Below, in pieces: positions 5,528 to 13,761 of a DNA stretch of 32,483 bases (position 1 is its first letter; each line of letters starts with the position of its first letter). Below the pieces are notes generated by a model that searched no databases, was not told the origin of the DNA, and saw only the letters and a program-made list of their open reading frames with translations. The DNA is from a virus. Location: positions 1-32,483 of the IMG/VR virus record IMGVR_UViG_3300049001_000021. The stretch is one strand, 5' to 3'. A program made the position numbers and the translations under genes.

Positions 5528-8349
5528 CGCTTCCGCCAGTCGTCGCCGTTGTGTCGCTCGTACGCCCTGATGTCGGCGACGTGCGCCCGGCCGCGCTCGG
5601 CGCTCGCGACCTGCCGGCGGTCGAGCTCGCCGACCAACTTGAGGTCGAGCTCCACCGTCCGCAGGGCGACGGCGTGCCCGCCCATCGCCGAGGCGAGGGT
5701 GGGGGCGCCGTAGTGCGCCGGGGCGCCCGAGCCGACACTGCCGGCACCGGCCCCCCGCGCCTCGATGACCGCGGTGCGGGTGTTCGCGAGCTGGTCGAGG
5801 TAGGCGTCGACGGCCGGGCCCCCGCGGGTCTCGACCCTGATGATCGCGAGCCGGTCCTTCGCGGCGAGCCCGTCGAGGTAGTTGCCGACCGCCGGACCCC
5901 CGCGGGACTCGACCCTGATGAGGGCGAGGCGTCGGGCATCGGCGAGCCCCTCGAGGTACGCCTTCACCGCGGGGCCCCCGCGCGACTCGACCCTGATGAG
6001 GGCGAAGCGGGCCACGTCGGCGAGCCCGTCGAGGTACGCGTTCACCGCGGGCCCGCCGCGGGACTCGACGGCGATCGTCGTCTCGCGGTCGCCCGTGGTC
6101 TCGTCGAGCTTGCCCTTCGCCTCATCGGCGCCCGTGAGGGTCAGTATCGCCTCGATGTCACCCTGGGCCTTCGCGGTCTCGAGGTCGGTGATCAGGTCAG
6201 TGATCTGCTGCCGGGCGGCGTCGGTGAGTCCGGGCTGATCGAGCGAGCCCCGCAGGGCGTCGATCGTGCCCTGCGCCCGTAGCTGCGCCTCGCGCATTTC
6301 GTTGACGATCTCGCCGTTCGCCCGCGCCGACGCGACGTAGGAATCCGCGACCGTGCCGGCGTAGTTGAGCACCGAACCGATCACCCTGTTCGTCGCCTCG
6401 TCGACCTCATTCCACGGGGTGGCGAGATCGTCGACCGTGCCCTTCGCCTCGTGCACGGCCTGCTGCATCCCGATGAGCGCGTCGTTCTGCCCGAGCTGCG
6501 CGTTGTAGAGGTCGAGGGTCGACTGCACGGCACCGTCGGTCACCGCCCGGTAGGCGTCGATCGCGGCGGTCGCGAGGTCGCTGGTGCGGGTCTCGGCTGC
6601 CTGCGCCTCGGCGGCAGCGGTGATGGCGTCGGCGAACTCGCGGCCCTCGGTGGTGCCCTCGGCGATGAGATCCTTGAGCCCCCGGGTCGCGAGCTGCGCC
6701 GTCTCACCCTGCGCGCCGAACTCGCCGAGGGCCTCGCTCGCCTCGTCGATGCCCTTGGAGAATCCCTCGGCCGCGACCTCACTCTCGCCGAACCCGTTGG
6801 CGAGAGATCCGAACCCGAGGGGGTCGCCGAGGAACGTCGAGTCGTCGACCACGTCGGCCGCGGTGCTGTTGCGGGCGGCGGCGACCTGTTCCCAGTACCC
6901 CGCCTCGTCGACGAGCTGCCGCCCGAGCTCCCTCGAGCTCGCCGCCATGTCGCCGTACTTCTTGCGGGCTGCCTCGCTCTCGCGGGCTGCCTCGGCGGTC
7001 GACTCGGCGAATGCCTCGGCGCCCTCCTGCACGAAGTAGTAGGCGGTGCCGGCGCCGATCAGGGCGACGCCGAGGGGTCCCCCGGCGAGCGCCATCATCC
7101 CGGACGCGGCGCCGCGGGCGCCTGCGAACGACGCCCCGAGCAGCCCGTTCGCGGCGATCGCACGGCCTGCGGCGGCGGTGTACCCGCCCGCGGTCGCGGT
7201 CACCCGGGCGAGCGAGCCGGCCAACAGTCCGCCCTCGAGGGTGGTGCGGCGCTGTGCGACCCCGAGCGCGATCGAGGCGAGCGCGGCGGCGGCGATCGGG
7301 CCCGGCACTGCACCGATCACGTCGGCGAGAGTCTGGCCGGCGTCGACGAGCCCCGTGATCGCCGGGACGACGGCGCGCCCGAGGGTGCGGGCGAGCTCCC
7401 CCGAGGTCATGCTGAACTCGAGCATCGCGGCGTCATACTCCCGCGACAGGGCGACATCGTCCTCGGTGAACGGGGTCCCGATCGCCTCGAGTGCCTCCTT
7501 CACGTCGACGCCGCTGTTCAGCAGGCGCGAGAGCTGCTTGTACCCCTCCTCGCCGAACATCGAGAACCCGAGCCGGTTGCGCTCGGTGGCGTCGGGGATC
7601 TTCTGCAACTCGCTCAGGGTGTCGACGAGCGTGCTCGTCCAGTTCACCGTGCCGTCGGCGTTGTGCTGCAACTCGGTGCCGAGCTGCGTGAGCCCGTCTT
7701 TCGTCTTCCCGGCGAACTCGGCCTGAATCTCGATCAGGTCATCGAGCTCGAGTCCGACCGCCCCGACGAGCCCCAGGAACGCGCCCGCCTGCTCGACGGT
7801 CGCGTTCATCGAGGTCGCCATCGCCTGCGCGCCCCGGGCGCCGCCGATGAATCCCGACACGGCGTCGGTCGCCCAATCGGCGAGGCTGATCCCGCCGACG
7901 AGCCCCCCCGCGGTGGCGGCGAGCCCCTTCAGGTCGATGTTCATCCGACGGCTCGCGGCGCCGGCCTCGGCCTGAGTGCGGATGACGTCGGCGTTCGCCT
8001 GCACCTGCTCGTCGGTGGCCTGCGTGAGCTCACGCGTCGCGAGGTGCTGCCCCCGGCGGGCCTTCTCGACGGCCACCTCGGCGCGGGCGAGCTGTGACCC
8101 CGAGGCGGTGCCCTTCTCGCGGAGCTCGTTCAGTCGCGTCTCAGCGACCCGCACGGCCCCGGCGGCGTCGGCCTCTTTCGCCCGCGCCTGTGCGACCCGG
8201 TCGGCGGCAGCCGAGATACTCGTTCCGGTCTTCCGGGCGGCGGTGTCGGCGTCCTTCGCCGAGCCCGAGAGGCGGCGGAACACGGTGTCGGCACCGTTGT
8301 CCGTCGCCTCGACGATGAGCTGCAATCGCTCGGCGAGACTGCCCGCCAC
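5524..8349 (-). CDS. Tape measure protein, 941 aa
   Basis: This is the largest gene of the genome, placed directly after the frameshifted tail chaperone. It sets tail length and is ejected during infection. It has an N-terminal coiled-coil rich region (about 50-130), hydrophobic segments near 145-175 and 350-450 (PGPIAAAALASIALGVA, LAGGPLGVALIGAGTAYYF), then long helices. The C-terminus carries four 24-26-residue repeats (762-863) with the core RGGPAVxAYLxGLA. By the usual rule of about 0.15 nm per residue, the tail would be near 140 nm. The GTG start at 8349 lies just 4 bases past the chaperone stop. Confidence 0.95.
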   Translation of the reverse strand: MAGSLAERLQLIVEATDNGADTVFRRLSGSAKDADTAARKTGTSISAAADRVAQARAKEADAAGAVRVAETRLNELREKGTASGSQLARAEVAVEKARRGQHLATRELTQATDEQVQANADVIRTQAEAGAASRRMNIDLKGLAATAGGLVGGISLADWATDAVSGFIGGARGAQAMATSMNATVEQAGAFLGLVGAVGLELDDLIEIQAEFAGKTKDGLTQLGTELQHNADGTVNWTSTLVDTLSELQKIPDATERNRLGFSMFGEEGYKQLSRLLNSGVDVKEALEAIGTPFTEDDVALSREYDAAMLEFSMTSGELARTLGRAVVPAITGLVDAGQTLADVIGAVPGPIAAAALASIALGVAQRRTTLEGGLLAGSLARVTATAGGYTAAAGRAIAANGLLGASFAGARGAASGMMALAGGPLGVALIGAGTAYYFVQEGAEAFAESTAEAARESEAARKKYGDMAASSRELGRQLVDEAGYWEQVAAARNSTAADVVDDSTFLGDPLGFGSLANGFGESEVAAEGFSKGIDEASEALGEFGAQGETAQLATRGLKDLIAEGTTEGREFADAITAAAEAQAAETRTSDLATAAIDAYRAVTDGAVQSTLDLYNAQLGQNDALIGMQQAVHEAKGTVDDLATPWNEVDEATNRVIGSVLNYAGTVADSYVASARANGEIVNEMREAQLRAQGTIDALRGSLDQPGLTDAARQQITDLITDLETAKAQGDIEAILTLTGADEAKGKLDETTGDRETTIAVESRGGPAVNAYLDGLADVARFALIRVESRGGPAVKAYLEGLADARRLALIRVESRGGPAVGNYLDGLAAKDRLAIIRVETRGGPAVDAYLDQLANTRTAVIEARGAGAGSVGSGAPAHYGAPTLASAMGGHAVALRTVELDLKLVGELDRRQVASAERGRAHVADIRAYERHNGDDWRKR
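5761..6066 (-). repeat. Four tandem 72-78-bp repeats in the tape measure gene
   Basis: Residues 762-787, 788-813, 814-839 and 840-863 of the tape measure protein share E(S/T)RGGPAV, then xAYLxGLA, then LAIIRV or similar. The DNA repeats follow with a 78-bp period. Such units usually arise by slippage or unequal recombination and change tail length in fixed steps. Confidence 0.85.
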
Positions 8350-8353
8350 GTCC

Positions 8354-8820
8354 TCACCCGTCCTTAGTCATCGAAGCGTGGTACACGTCGAGCAGGTCAC
8401 CGATGCGCTGCCGCCGTGTCACGTCGGGGGGCCACCCGAGGCGGTACGCCGCCCACGTCACCCAGTCGCGGACGTAGGCGCCGATCGTGGGGGGCTGGCG
8501 TCCCCCTCTGCGGCCGGCAGGTCGACCTCGCCGGGGACGAACTCGAACGCCCCGGCCAGCACCTCGAGCGTCGCCGAGCTCGCCGCCTTGAGCGCCGCGG
8601 TCTCGGCCTCGGCCTCGGGCACGCCGTCGCGCATCTTCGCCCGCTTGAGCGCGAGCACGAGCAGCGCTTTCGCGACCTTGACGGACGCGAGCGGGTTCAT
8701 GATCGTGTACGGCACTCCGCTCACCTGTTCGGCGAGGGCTGCTTCATCGAGCGTGAGGTCGGTCGTCGACGCCTCGGGGAACCCCTCGAAGCGGACGATC
8801 CATGAGCGTTCGCGTGCCAC
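8354..8820 (-). CDS. Tail assembly chaperone, -1 frameshift product (155 aa)
   Basis: Long form of the tail chaperone made by a programmed -1 ribosomal frameshift. The upstream frame is read from GTG 8820 through CCA ending at 8488, then base 8488 is reread and translation continues to the stop at 8354. The added 44 residues begin TIGAYVRDWVTWAAYRLGWP, typical of the second half of actinophage tail chaperones, and have no start codon or ribosome site of their own. The chaperone coats the tape measure protein during tail assembly, which explains its place right before the tape measure gene. Both forms are normally required in a fixed ratio. Confidence 0.85.
8458..8820 (-). CDS. Tail assembly chaperone, short form (120 aa)
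   Basis: Unshifted product of the chaperone gene, starting at GTG 8820 six bases after the preceding gene, with GGGAG in the leader. The N-terminus has strand-like segments (WIVRFEGFPEASTTDLTL) and the centre is helical (NPLASVKVAKALLVLALKR), matching the usual layout of this family. The last nine residues after the slip site are low-complexity and end at TGA 8458. It works with the long form to hold the tape measure protein soluble while the tail tube polymerises. Confidence 0.88.
   Translation of the reverse strand: MARERSWIVRFEGFPEASTTDLTLDEAALAEQVSGVPYTIMNPLASVKVAKALLVLALKRAKMRDGVPEAEAETAALKAASSATLEVLAGAFEFVPGEVDLPAAEGDASPPRSAPTSATG
8488..8494 (-). other. Programmed -1 frameshift site (C CCC CCA)
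   Basis: In the sense strand the heptamer CCCCCCA is positioned as C CCC CCA in the first frame, which fits the X XXY YYZ rule for -1 slippage. The downstream frame becomes ACG ATC GGC and stays open for 44 residues to 8354. Runs of G or C are common slip sites in actinophage chaperone genes. Confidence 0.75.
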
Positions 8821-8826
8821 TGTCGA

Positions 8827-9366
8827 TCAACTCCCGGTGATGTGTCGGCGTGCGCTGGTCGCGAACAGGGCGAGCCCTACCTGCGCCGCCTCGCTGCTGT
8901 GTGATTGGAACGCCCGACGGACGGGGCGCTTGCCCTTGGTGCCGGGGTGGTTGACGGAGGCGAAGAACCCGCGGCCGGGGATGAACACGCCCGGGCGCTT
9001 GTAGACACGCCGGTGGTAGTTGTATCCCTGCAACTTCCGGGGGATCCGGTGGCGGGCGGTCGGACCCTCGACGAGCATGATCGGCCCCCGGGGGACGACG
9101 AGCGCCCGGGCCCGGCTGCCGGTGCCCTGCACCCGCAGCTCGAGCTCGATCCGCTTGCCCGCCCCCCCGGTGCCGCCACGGCGGGCGCCCATCGTCATCG
9201 CACCCGACAGGCGGGCGTCGCCGCCGGTCGCGGCGAGCACGTTCGTCCGCGCCGCCTGCTCGAGCACCGCGCCTGCGGCGCGCACCGCCTGCGGGGTCGC
9301 CTCGACGATCGCACCCGGCAGGGTGGCGATACGTGCGGCGAACTCGCCGACGGTGCGCGTCGCCAT
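8827..9366 (-). CDS. Putative HK97-gp10-like head-tail/tail completion protein, 179 aa
   Basis: The helix VGEFAARIATLPGAIVEATP, followed by removal-type basic segments (RARALVVPRGPIMLVEGP, RHRIPR), resembles gp10-like neck or tail-completion proteins. The C-terminal half is very basic and rich in Gly and aromatic residues (YNYHRRVYKRPGVFIPGRG). It starts at ATG 9366, two bases after the tail tube gene, and ends six bases before the chaperone. In most siphophages a gp10-like gene lies before the tail tube gene, so its place between tube and chaperone is slightly unusual. The assignment rests on sequence character and position only. Confidence 0.55.
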   Translation of the reverse strand: MATRTVGEFAARIATLPGAIVEATPQAVRAAGAVLEQAARTNVLAATGGDARLSGAMTMGARRGGTGGAGKRIELELRVQGTGSRARALVVPRGPIMLVEGPTARHRIPRKLQGYNYHRRVYKRPGVFIPGRGFFASVNHPGTKGKRPVRRAFQSHSSEAAQVGLALFATSARRHITGS

Positions 9367-9368
9367 GA

Positions 9369-9938
9369 TCAGGCGGGCGCGTCGGTGACGATGCCCGCGC
9401 CCGTGATGAGGCGGGTCGAGCCGGTCGAGCCGAACAGGATGTCGGGCTTGCCCTTGCAGTCGAACGACACCGTGTCGGTGAGGTTCGCCCGCGGGGCGCC
9501 ACCGAACCCGGCGGCGTGCAGGTTGATGCGCCCGACCGCCCGCGGCGGCTCGACACCGTCGCGCAGGGACAGCAGGAAAAACGCTTCCTTGGCGTCGTTC
9601 TCGTACAGGAACGCGCTGATGCCGTCGCGGACGGTGGCGTCCTGAAGGAACTCGAGGTCGAGGGCGTAGCTCGTGAGCTGCGCCTGCGCCGTGTTCGAGC
9701 CCGGGGCGCAGAACGTCGCCGGGGTCTCGGTGTTCGTCGACTGCTTCGAGGCGGTGAGCTTGCCGCTCGTGATCTGGCACCCGAAGTTCTTGCCCCCCTC
9801 GTAGTCGGCGAGGGCGGCGGTCGCGGCGGTCTTCCCGCCCGGCGCCATCCACGAGTCGGTGTAGCCGACGGCGAGACGGTCGACGACGGCGAGGGCGACC
9901 TGCCCCTCGGTGATCTGGAACACGACGGGGGGGGTCAT
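9369..9938 (-). CDS. Major tail (tube) protein, 189 aa
   Basis: This protein polymerises into the tail tube around the tape measure. Its size, all-beta character and place before the chaperone and tape measure genes fit. Recognisable family segments are LTSYALDLEFLQD, ISAFLYENDAKEAFFLLSL and a C-terminal DTVSFDCKGKPDIL. The start ATG 9938 overlaps the preceding stop (ATGA). No Ig-like C-terminal extension is present. Confidence 0.88.
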   Translation of the reverse strand: MTPPVVFQITEGQVALAVVDRLAVGYTDSWMAPGGKTAATAALADYEGGKNFGCQITSGKLTASKQSTNTETPATFCAPGSNTAQAQLTSYALDLEFLQDATVRDGISAFLYENDAKEAFFLLSLRDGVEPPRAVGRINLHAAGFGGAPRANLTDTVSFDCKGKPDILFGSTGSTRLITGAGIVTDAPA

Positions 9939-10405
9939 GGCGTCTCCTGTGAGGTGTCGTCGCTGCGAGTGAGCGCTTCGGGGCAGAGCGTACGGGCGGC
10001 GAGTGTGATCTGTGCTGAGAACGTGACAGCGCGTGTCGTCGGCCCGCCGATGTCGATGTCGTCGGGACCTGCGGTGAGCAGCTCGACGAGCGAACCGTTC
10101 GGCATGGTGGTCGCGGTGAACAGCTCCCACCCGGCGGCGGTCACGGCGTCGATGCGGGCGACCTGCCCGCGGTCATTGCCGTCGACGGCGATGACGATCG
10201 GGAACGTCGCGATGACGCCGTGCCCCTGCCGGCTCACGGTCGCGGCGTCGACCCACCCGCCGGGGGTGACGACGGTGAGGGATGGGTACTTGCTCGCCCG
10301 CTCTTTCGACCAGCCGACGACGCCGAACACGCGCTCGAGGGCGGCGTGCAGCAGTGTGCGGGCGTCGTCGAGGGCGTTCGGCGGGGGCTCGGTCGGCGAG
10401 GTCAT
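9935..10405 (-). CDS. Putative tail terminator protein, 156 aa
   Basis: It lies directly before the tail tube gene and after the head-tail adaptor, the standard place of the terminator that caps the growing tube and joins it to the head. The N-terminus is helical (ALDDARTLLHAALERVFGVV) and the rest is mainly beta (GVIATFPIVIAVDGN, TRAVTFSAQITLAAR), as in this family. It is coupled on both sides by 4-nt overlaps. Identification is by position and fold type. Confidence 0.6.
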   Translation of the reverse strand: MTSPTEPPPNALDDARTLLHAALERVFGVVGWSKERASKYPSLTVVTPGGWVDAATVSRQGHGVIATFPIVIAVDGNDRGQVARIDAVTAAGWELFTATTMPNGSLVELLTAGPDDIDIGGPTTRAVTFSAQITLAARTLCPEALTRSDDTSQETP

Positions 10406-10836
10406 GCGATCCCCCATCCCTCGCGCCACGGCTCGAGCAGTGACGCGACCCCGGCGAGCTGCTGCCCGCTGATGCGCAGCGCCTCGCCGGTCGGGCTCCA
10501 CGCGTTCAGCACGCCGAACGCGGCATCCTTGCGGCGGTAGAGCTCGACGGTGAGCTGCACCGCGGCCTCGAGCACGTCGGCGGGCGCGTCGCCCGACGCG
10601 TAGCTGACGATCGGCACGCCGCCGACGGTGTAGGTGACCCGGCCGGCCACGGCGCGGAGCTCGAGGTACTGGTCGATCGACGAGCAGGCGGCGGGCGCCT
10701 TGCTCGCGATCCTGCCGGCGTCCATGTCGACGCCGGCGAGGCGGAGCTGCTCGAGCGCCGCCGAGGCGATCGCGGGCGCCTGGTCGTGCCAGGAACCCGC
10801 GACCGCCTCGGGGACGACCACGACGGGTGAGGTCAC
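10402..10836 (-). CDS. Head-tail adaptor/connector protein, 144 aa
   Basis: This is a mostly helical protein of the gp6/gp15-like connector type, which docks under the portal. Helical segments include AIASAALEQLRLAGVDMDAG, SSIDQYLELRAVAG and LEAAVQLTVELYRRKDAAFG, the last of these typical of actinophage adaptors. GTG 10836 overlaps the previous stop (GTGA) and its own stop overlaps the next ATG. Role by family resemblance and order: capsid, unknown, adaptor, terminator, tube. Confidence 0.7.
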   Translation of the reverse strand: MTSPVVVVPEAVAGSWHDQAPAIASAALEQLRLAGVDMDAGRIASKAPAACSSIDQYLELRAVAGRVTYTVGGVPIVSYASGDAPADVLEAAVQLTVELYRRKDAAFGVLNAWSPTGEALRISGQQLAGVASLLEPWREGWGIA

Positions 10837-11279
10837 GGCCGGTTGTCCTCGAGGTCAACGGCGTCGGGCGGGTAGCTCGACGGGTCGACCTCGGGCAGCG
10901 CCTCGCCCGTGCCGTCGCCGACGAGCTCGTCGCCGACAGGCTCGGGATACCCGGGGCTCACGCCGCGGGCCCATTCGGTGCCGGTCCAGTGAGCCCGCTT
11001 GCCGTTCGTGCCGGTGGGCACGTACGACCCCCTGGGCCACGGGGCGGCATCGACGAGCTGCACCGCGGCGAGCTCGGCGAGGTTGCGGGGGCGCTCGGCG
11101 GCGGGCACGTCGGGCTCGTAGGTGCCCGGCGTGCCCGCCGAGACCGTGAGCACGGGGCCCACGGTCTCGGCGGCGCCGAAGCCCTCGCTCGCGCTACGGG
11201 CGGTCGCCCCGACGAGCTGAGGGGTCTCCCACAGCTCGGGGGGGTACGACTGCTCGTAGTAGCCGAACGGGGCGCTCAT
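10833..11279 (-). CDS. Hypothetical structural-module protein, 148 aa
   Basis: It sits three bases after the major capsid gene. The protein is acidic, proline- and glycine-rich and probably largely extended (PYEPDV-like stretches, SSYPPDAVDLEDNRP at the end) with few predicted helices (PRNLAELAAVQLVDA). This position in actinophages often holds capsid decoration or head-completion proteins, but no family is recognised. ATG 11279 is used, and the stop overlaps the adaptor GTG. Confidence 0.7.
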   Translation of the reverse strand: MSAPFGYYEQSYPPELWETPQLVGATARSASEGFGAAETVGPVLTVSAGTPGTYEPDVPAAERPRNLAELAAVQLVDAAPWPRGSYVPTGTNGKRAHWTGTEWARGVSPGYPEPVGDELVGDGTGEALPEVDPSSYPPDAVDLEDNRP

Positions 11280-11282
11280 CGG

Positions 11283-12578
11283 TCAGGGACCGGCGGGCGC
11301 GGGCGGGGCGATGACGACGGCGCCATTCCCGTCGCCCCCGGCGTCGGTGGTGGCCGGCCGGTAGAACGCGAGCTCGGACGCGACCGCGACCTGCTTGCCG
11401 AGCACCGACGGCTCGATCGCCTCGAGCATCGGGTACGAGTACTCGTACGCCTCGAGCCCGGACGCGTTGCCGACGATGAGCTCGGGGCCCGTGATCGCGT
11501 GCGTGACGATCGCGCGCAGACCGGCGGGGCCCTGCACGGTGAACGACGTCGCGTCGGCGGACCCCATCGCGTTGACGGCGTTGCCGACCCCCGGGAACAG
11601 CGGGCGCCCGGCCTTGTCGAGCAACTGGCCGATGCGCTGCCAGCCCTCGGGGCCCATGACGAGCCACTGCGGGAGCTCGCCGGTCTGCTTGTAGACCTCG
11701 GCGGCGGCCTCCCACGTCGCGCGCCACACGTTCTCGCCGTCGGTCTGGTCGGCGGCGGGGACGAGGGCGAGGTCGACGGCGGACGTCGAGCCCATGATCT
11801 CGGCGATCGCGCGGCGCTCGGTCTTGATCGCCCGACGCTTCGCGAACTGGTTCAGGATGATCTGGAGCGACGGGATCGGCAGGGCGAGCAGCTTCTGCGA
11901 AATGTTGAGGTACTCGCCGATGGTCTCGGTGTCGATCGGGTCGAGCTTGATGTCGAACGCCCGAGAGACGAGCTCGGCCTTCTCCTGCGCCTGCGTGGCC
12001 GGCGCCTCACCGAACGACGCCGAGCCGGGGCGGGTCACCGGGTCGACGACCCGCGGGCGGGAGAACCCGAGCGGGGTGTCGAGCGGGATCACGCCGAGGG
12101 CGGTCAGGAACGGGCGACCGCCGGGGGTGGAGTCGATCACGGGCCCGACGACCGGACGCACGACGAGGGCGCCGAGACCACCCGCGACGGGCACGGTGCT
12201 CGCCGCCGAGGTGCCCATGTGCTGCGCGGCGCGGTGCATTTCCTGCTCGAGACGCTGCCGGGATTCCTTGCGGTCCATGTGCAGCAGGTCGAACAGCGCC
12301 TCGCCCGCGGAGCGGTACGAGCTCGGCAGGCTGCCGGCGCTCACACCGTTCGTCGCGAGGGCGTTGCGGGTGCGCTCGCCGATCGCGGTGTCGAACGACA
12401 GGCGATCGGCCTGCTTGTCGAGGAACGCGATCCGGTCCTGCGCCCGGTTGATGGTGTCGTGGTCCTGGTCGGACAGGTCGCGCTCGGCCTGGAACGCGGC
12501 GGTCGTCACGCCCTCGATCAGGGTGACGAGCTGCTCGCGCTCGGCGACGGTGCGCTCGAGCAGTGCATTCGTGCTCAC
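11283..12578 (-). CDS. Major capsid protein, HK97 fold, 431 aa
   Basis: Residues 1 to about 125 form a coiled, charged delta/scaffold-like domain (LERTVAEREQLVTLIEGV, ESRQRLEQEMHRAAQ). The HK97-type shell domain follows (GFSRPRVVDP, EYLNISQKLLALPIPSLQ, WLVMGPEGWQRIGQLLD, GLEAYEYSYPML), so the scaffold is fused and may be removed by the prohead protease encoded upstream. GTG 12578 is preceded by AGGAGG nine bases upstream, the best ribosome site in the late region, as expected for the most abundant protein. It is separated from the protease gene by the regulatory cassette 12783-13761, which is unusual. Confidence 0.93.
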   Translation of the reverse strand: MSTNALLERTVAEREQLVTLIEGVTTAAFQAERDLSDQDHDTINRAQDRIAFLDKQADRLSFDTAIGERTRNALATNGVSAGSLPSSYRSAGEALFDLLHMDRKESRQRLEQEMHRAAQHMGTSAASTVPVAGGLGALVVRPVVGPVIDSTPGGRPFLTALGVIPLDTPLGFSRPRVVDPVTRPGSASFGEAPATQAQEKAELVSRAFDIKLDPIDTETIGEYLNISQKLLALPIPSLQIILNQFAKRRAIKTERRAIAEIMGSTSAVDLALVPAADQTDGENVWRATWEAAAEVYKQTGELPQWLVMGPEGWQRIGQLLDKAGRPLFPGVGNAVNAMGSADATSFTVQGPAGLRAIVTHAITGPELIVGNASGLEAYEYSYPMLEAIEPSVLGKQVAVASELAFYRPATTDAGGDGNGAVVIAPPAPAGP

Positions 12579-12699
12579 GGTGGGATGCCTCCTGCGGCGG
12601 TGACGGGTTGAGGGTCACGCTCGCGGGGTGGTCACCGTGTGAGGTGAGGGTGTCGCACTGCGTCACGGGTGAGGGTAGGGCATCGCGGGCAGGAAACGC
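12579..12699 (-). promoter_or_regulatory. Capsid gene leader; possible promoter region
   Basis: This is the non-coding stretch between the terminator hairpin (12700-12737) and the capsid gene. Because the upstream unit ends in a strong hairpin, the capsid operon likely needs its own promoter here. The sense strand holds TGCCCTACCCT (a TANNNT-like -10) but no convincing -35 box. The ribosome site AGGAGG is at the downstream end. Confidence 0.35.
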
Positions 12700-12737
12700 G
12701 ACAGCGCCACGACCCCCGGGCGGGTCGTGGCGCTGTC
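12700..12737 (-). terminator. Strong hairpin terminator after the HTH cassette
   Basis: Perfect 16-bp stem (12700-12715 with 12722-12737; GACAGCGCCACGACCC) and a 6-nt loop. In the sense direction it is followed by GCGTTTCC, a short T-run. It separates the three-gene cassette from the capsid operon. Confidence 0.85.
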
Positions 12738-12782
12738 TGTGTGGTGCGGGCTCCCCCTGGGAAGGATCGCCGGCCCCTGATG

Positions 12783-13415
12783 CTACGTGGTCGCCGGGGT
12801 AATGGGCACCACGTACGCCGCGTAGCCCCGCCGGTACTGCCTCGTGCGGGTGAGGCGGCGCTGCCTGTCGAGGTCACTCATCGTGCCCGTCGCGCTGCCG
12901 CCGGTCCAGCCCGTGACCTCGGCGAGCTCGAGGGCGGTGAGCCCTCGAGCACCCTGCTCGCCGGCGAGCTGCACCGCCCGATCGCGCTTGCTCGTGGCCG
13001 GCGGGGGCTCGGCGGCGGGCGGCGTGTCGGTCGCGCGACGGGCCCGACGCTCGGCGAGGTCGACCACCCCCGCGACCTCGAGGTCGTGCTGCACGGTGCC
13101 GACACTCACGCCGAGGTGGTCGGCGACGCGACGGCGGCTCATGCCCTGCCCACCCTCGGCGAGCGGGCGGGTGAGCCCGACGACGAGCTGCACGCGGTCG
13201 GGCACCTCGATGCGGATGCCCCGCAGGTCGCCGAACTCGGCGGCGGTGTACGCCGGCCACGACTCGAAGCCGAGCGCCTCGTGTGCCCGACCGTGGAACA
13301 GCTCGACGAGCAGCGCCGAGCCCTGATCGAGGATCTTGCGGCAGCGGTCGGTCTTCGCGCGGGCGCCGTGTCGGGTGAGGATCGTCGGCGCCCGGCCGTC
13401 GGCGAGGGCGCTCAT
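12783..13415 (-). CDS. Double helix-turn-helix DNA-binding protein, 210 aa
   Basis: Likely transcription regulator or ParB-like DNA-binding protein. The first half has ESWPAYTAAEFGDLRG, then the recognition unit MSRRRVADHLGVSVGTVQHD (about 101-120), a clear HTH preceded by a helix as in ParB-type domains. After a proline/arginine-rich linker there is a second winged-helix unit (LTALELAEVTGWTGGSATGT), ending in a beta wing (RQYRRGYAAYVV). No ParA gene is seen, so plasmid-style partition is not supported. It is the last gene of a three-gene unit with its own control region. It is a good candidate to bind the CGACAY repeats or the dyad at 13831-13866. The ATG at 13415 overlaps the previous stop. 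Confidence 0.85.
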   Translation of the reverse strand: MSALADGRAPTILTRHGARAKTDRCRKILDQGSALLVELFHGRAHEALGFESWPAYTAAEFGDLRGIRIEVPDRVQLVVGLTRPLAEGGQGMSRRRVADHLGVSVGTVQHDLEVAGVVDLAERRARRATDTPPAAEPPPATSKRDRAVQLAGEQGARGLTALELAEVTGWTGGSATGTMSDLDRQRRLTRTRQYRRGYAAYVVPITPATT

Positions 13416-13615
13416 CGTCCGTGCCCCCGTCGGCAGACCGCGCACACGCCCGCAGTCACCCGGTCGCCGTCGCCCATCGCGCCGCCGCAGCGGGGGCAGG
13501 GGGCGGGGGGCCCGGCGGCGAGCTCGATCGCGAGCTCGGCGAGGGCTGCCCGCTGGTCGGGGGTCGCGTTCATCGCCCGCTCGAGCTTGCGGAGCTGCAC
13601 GTCGAAGGCGCTCAC
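13412..13615 (-). CDS. Zinc-ribbon microprotein, 67 aa
   Basis: Two Cys pairs (CPRCGG and CAVC, 16 residues apart) form a C4 zinc ribbon at the C-terminus. The N-terminal half is a helix (FDVQLRKLERAMNATPDQ, AALAELAIELA). GTG 13615 overlaps the preceding stop and its TGA overlaps the HTH gene, so it is co-translated with the putative regulator. It may be a partner or modulator of it. Function unknown. Confidence 0.75.
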   Translation of the reverse strand: MSAFDVQLRKLERAMNATPDQRAALAELAIELAAGPPAPCPRCGGAMGDGDRVTAGVCAVCRRGHGR

Positions 13616-13761
13616 AGCGACGCCCCCGCCTCGTCGAGCACGGAGACCTCGCGCAGCGTGCCGTCGCTCTCGCGGATCGCGAGGGCGTCGCGGTAGAACG
13701 CGCCGTCGATCAGGCGCCAGTGCTGAAACCATCGGACGATTCGGTACCCAGGGGTGTTCAT
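13612..13761 (-). CDS. Hypothetical protein, 49 aa
   Basis: First gene of the cassette. The sequence (GYRIVRWFQHWRLIDGAFY, then an acidic end) suggests a small beta-rich fold. ATG 13761 is only about six bases downstream of a -10-like GATGAT box that pairs with TTGAGT at 17 bp, so the message may be leaderless or nearly so. An upstream extension of the open frame to 13869 would run through the operator repeats and the dyad, and is rejected. Confidence 0.65.
   Translation of the reverse strand: MNTPGYRIVRWFQHWRLIDGAFYRDALAIRESDGTLREVSVLDEAGASL

Noticed and set aside
6451-8097. 548-aa open frame on the plus strand
   Set aside because: It is the exact antisense of the tape measure gene, arginine/glycine-rich, without a ribosome site. 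Long antisense frames are expected in GC-rich DNA.
10827-12611. 594-aa open frame on the plus strand opposite the capsid gene
   Set aside because: The composition is low-complexity and the opposite strand holds the well-recognised capsid and connector genes.
12783-13415. ParB-type partition system, making this a phage-plasmid
   Set aside because: No ParA-like ATPase or plasmid replication gene was found; a double-HTH regulator explains it as well.
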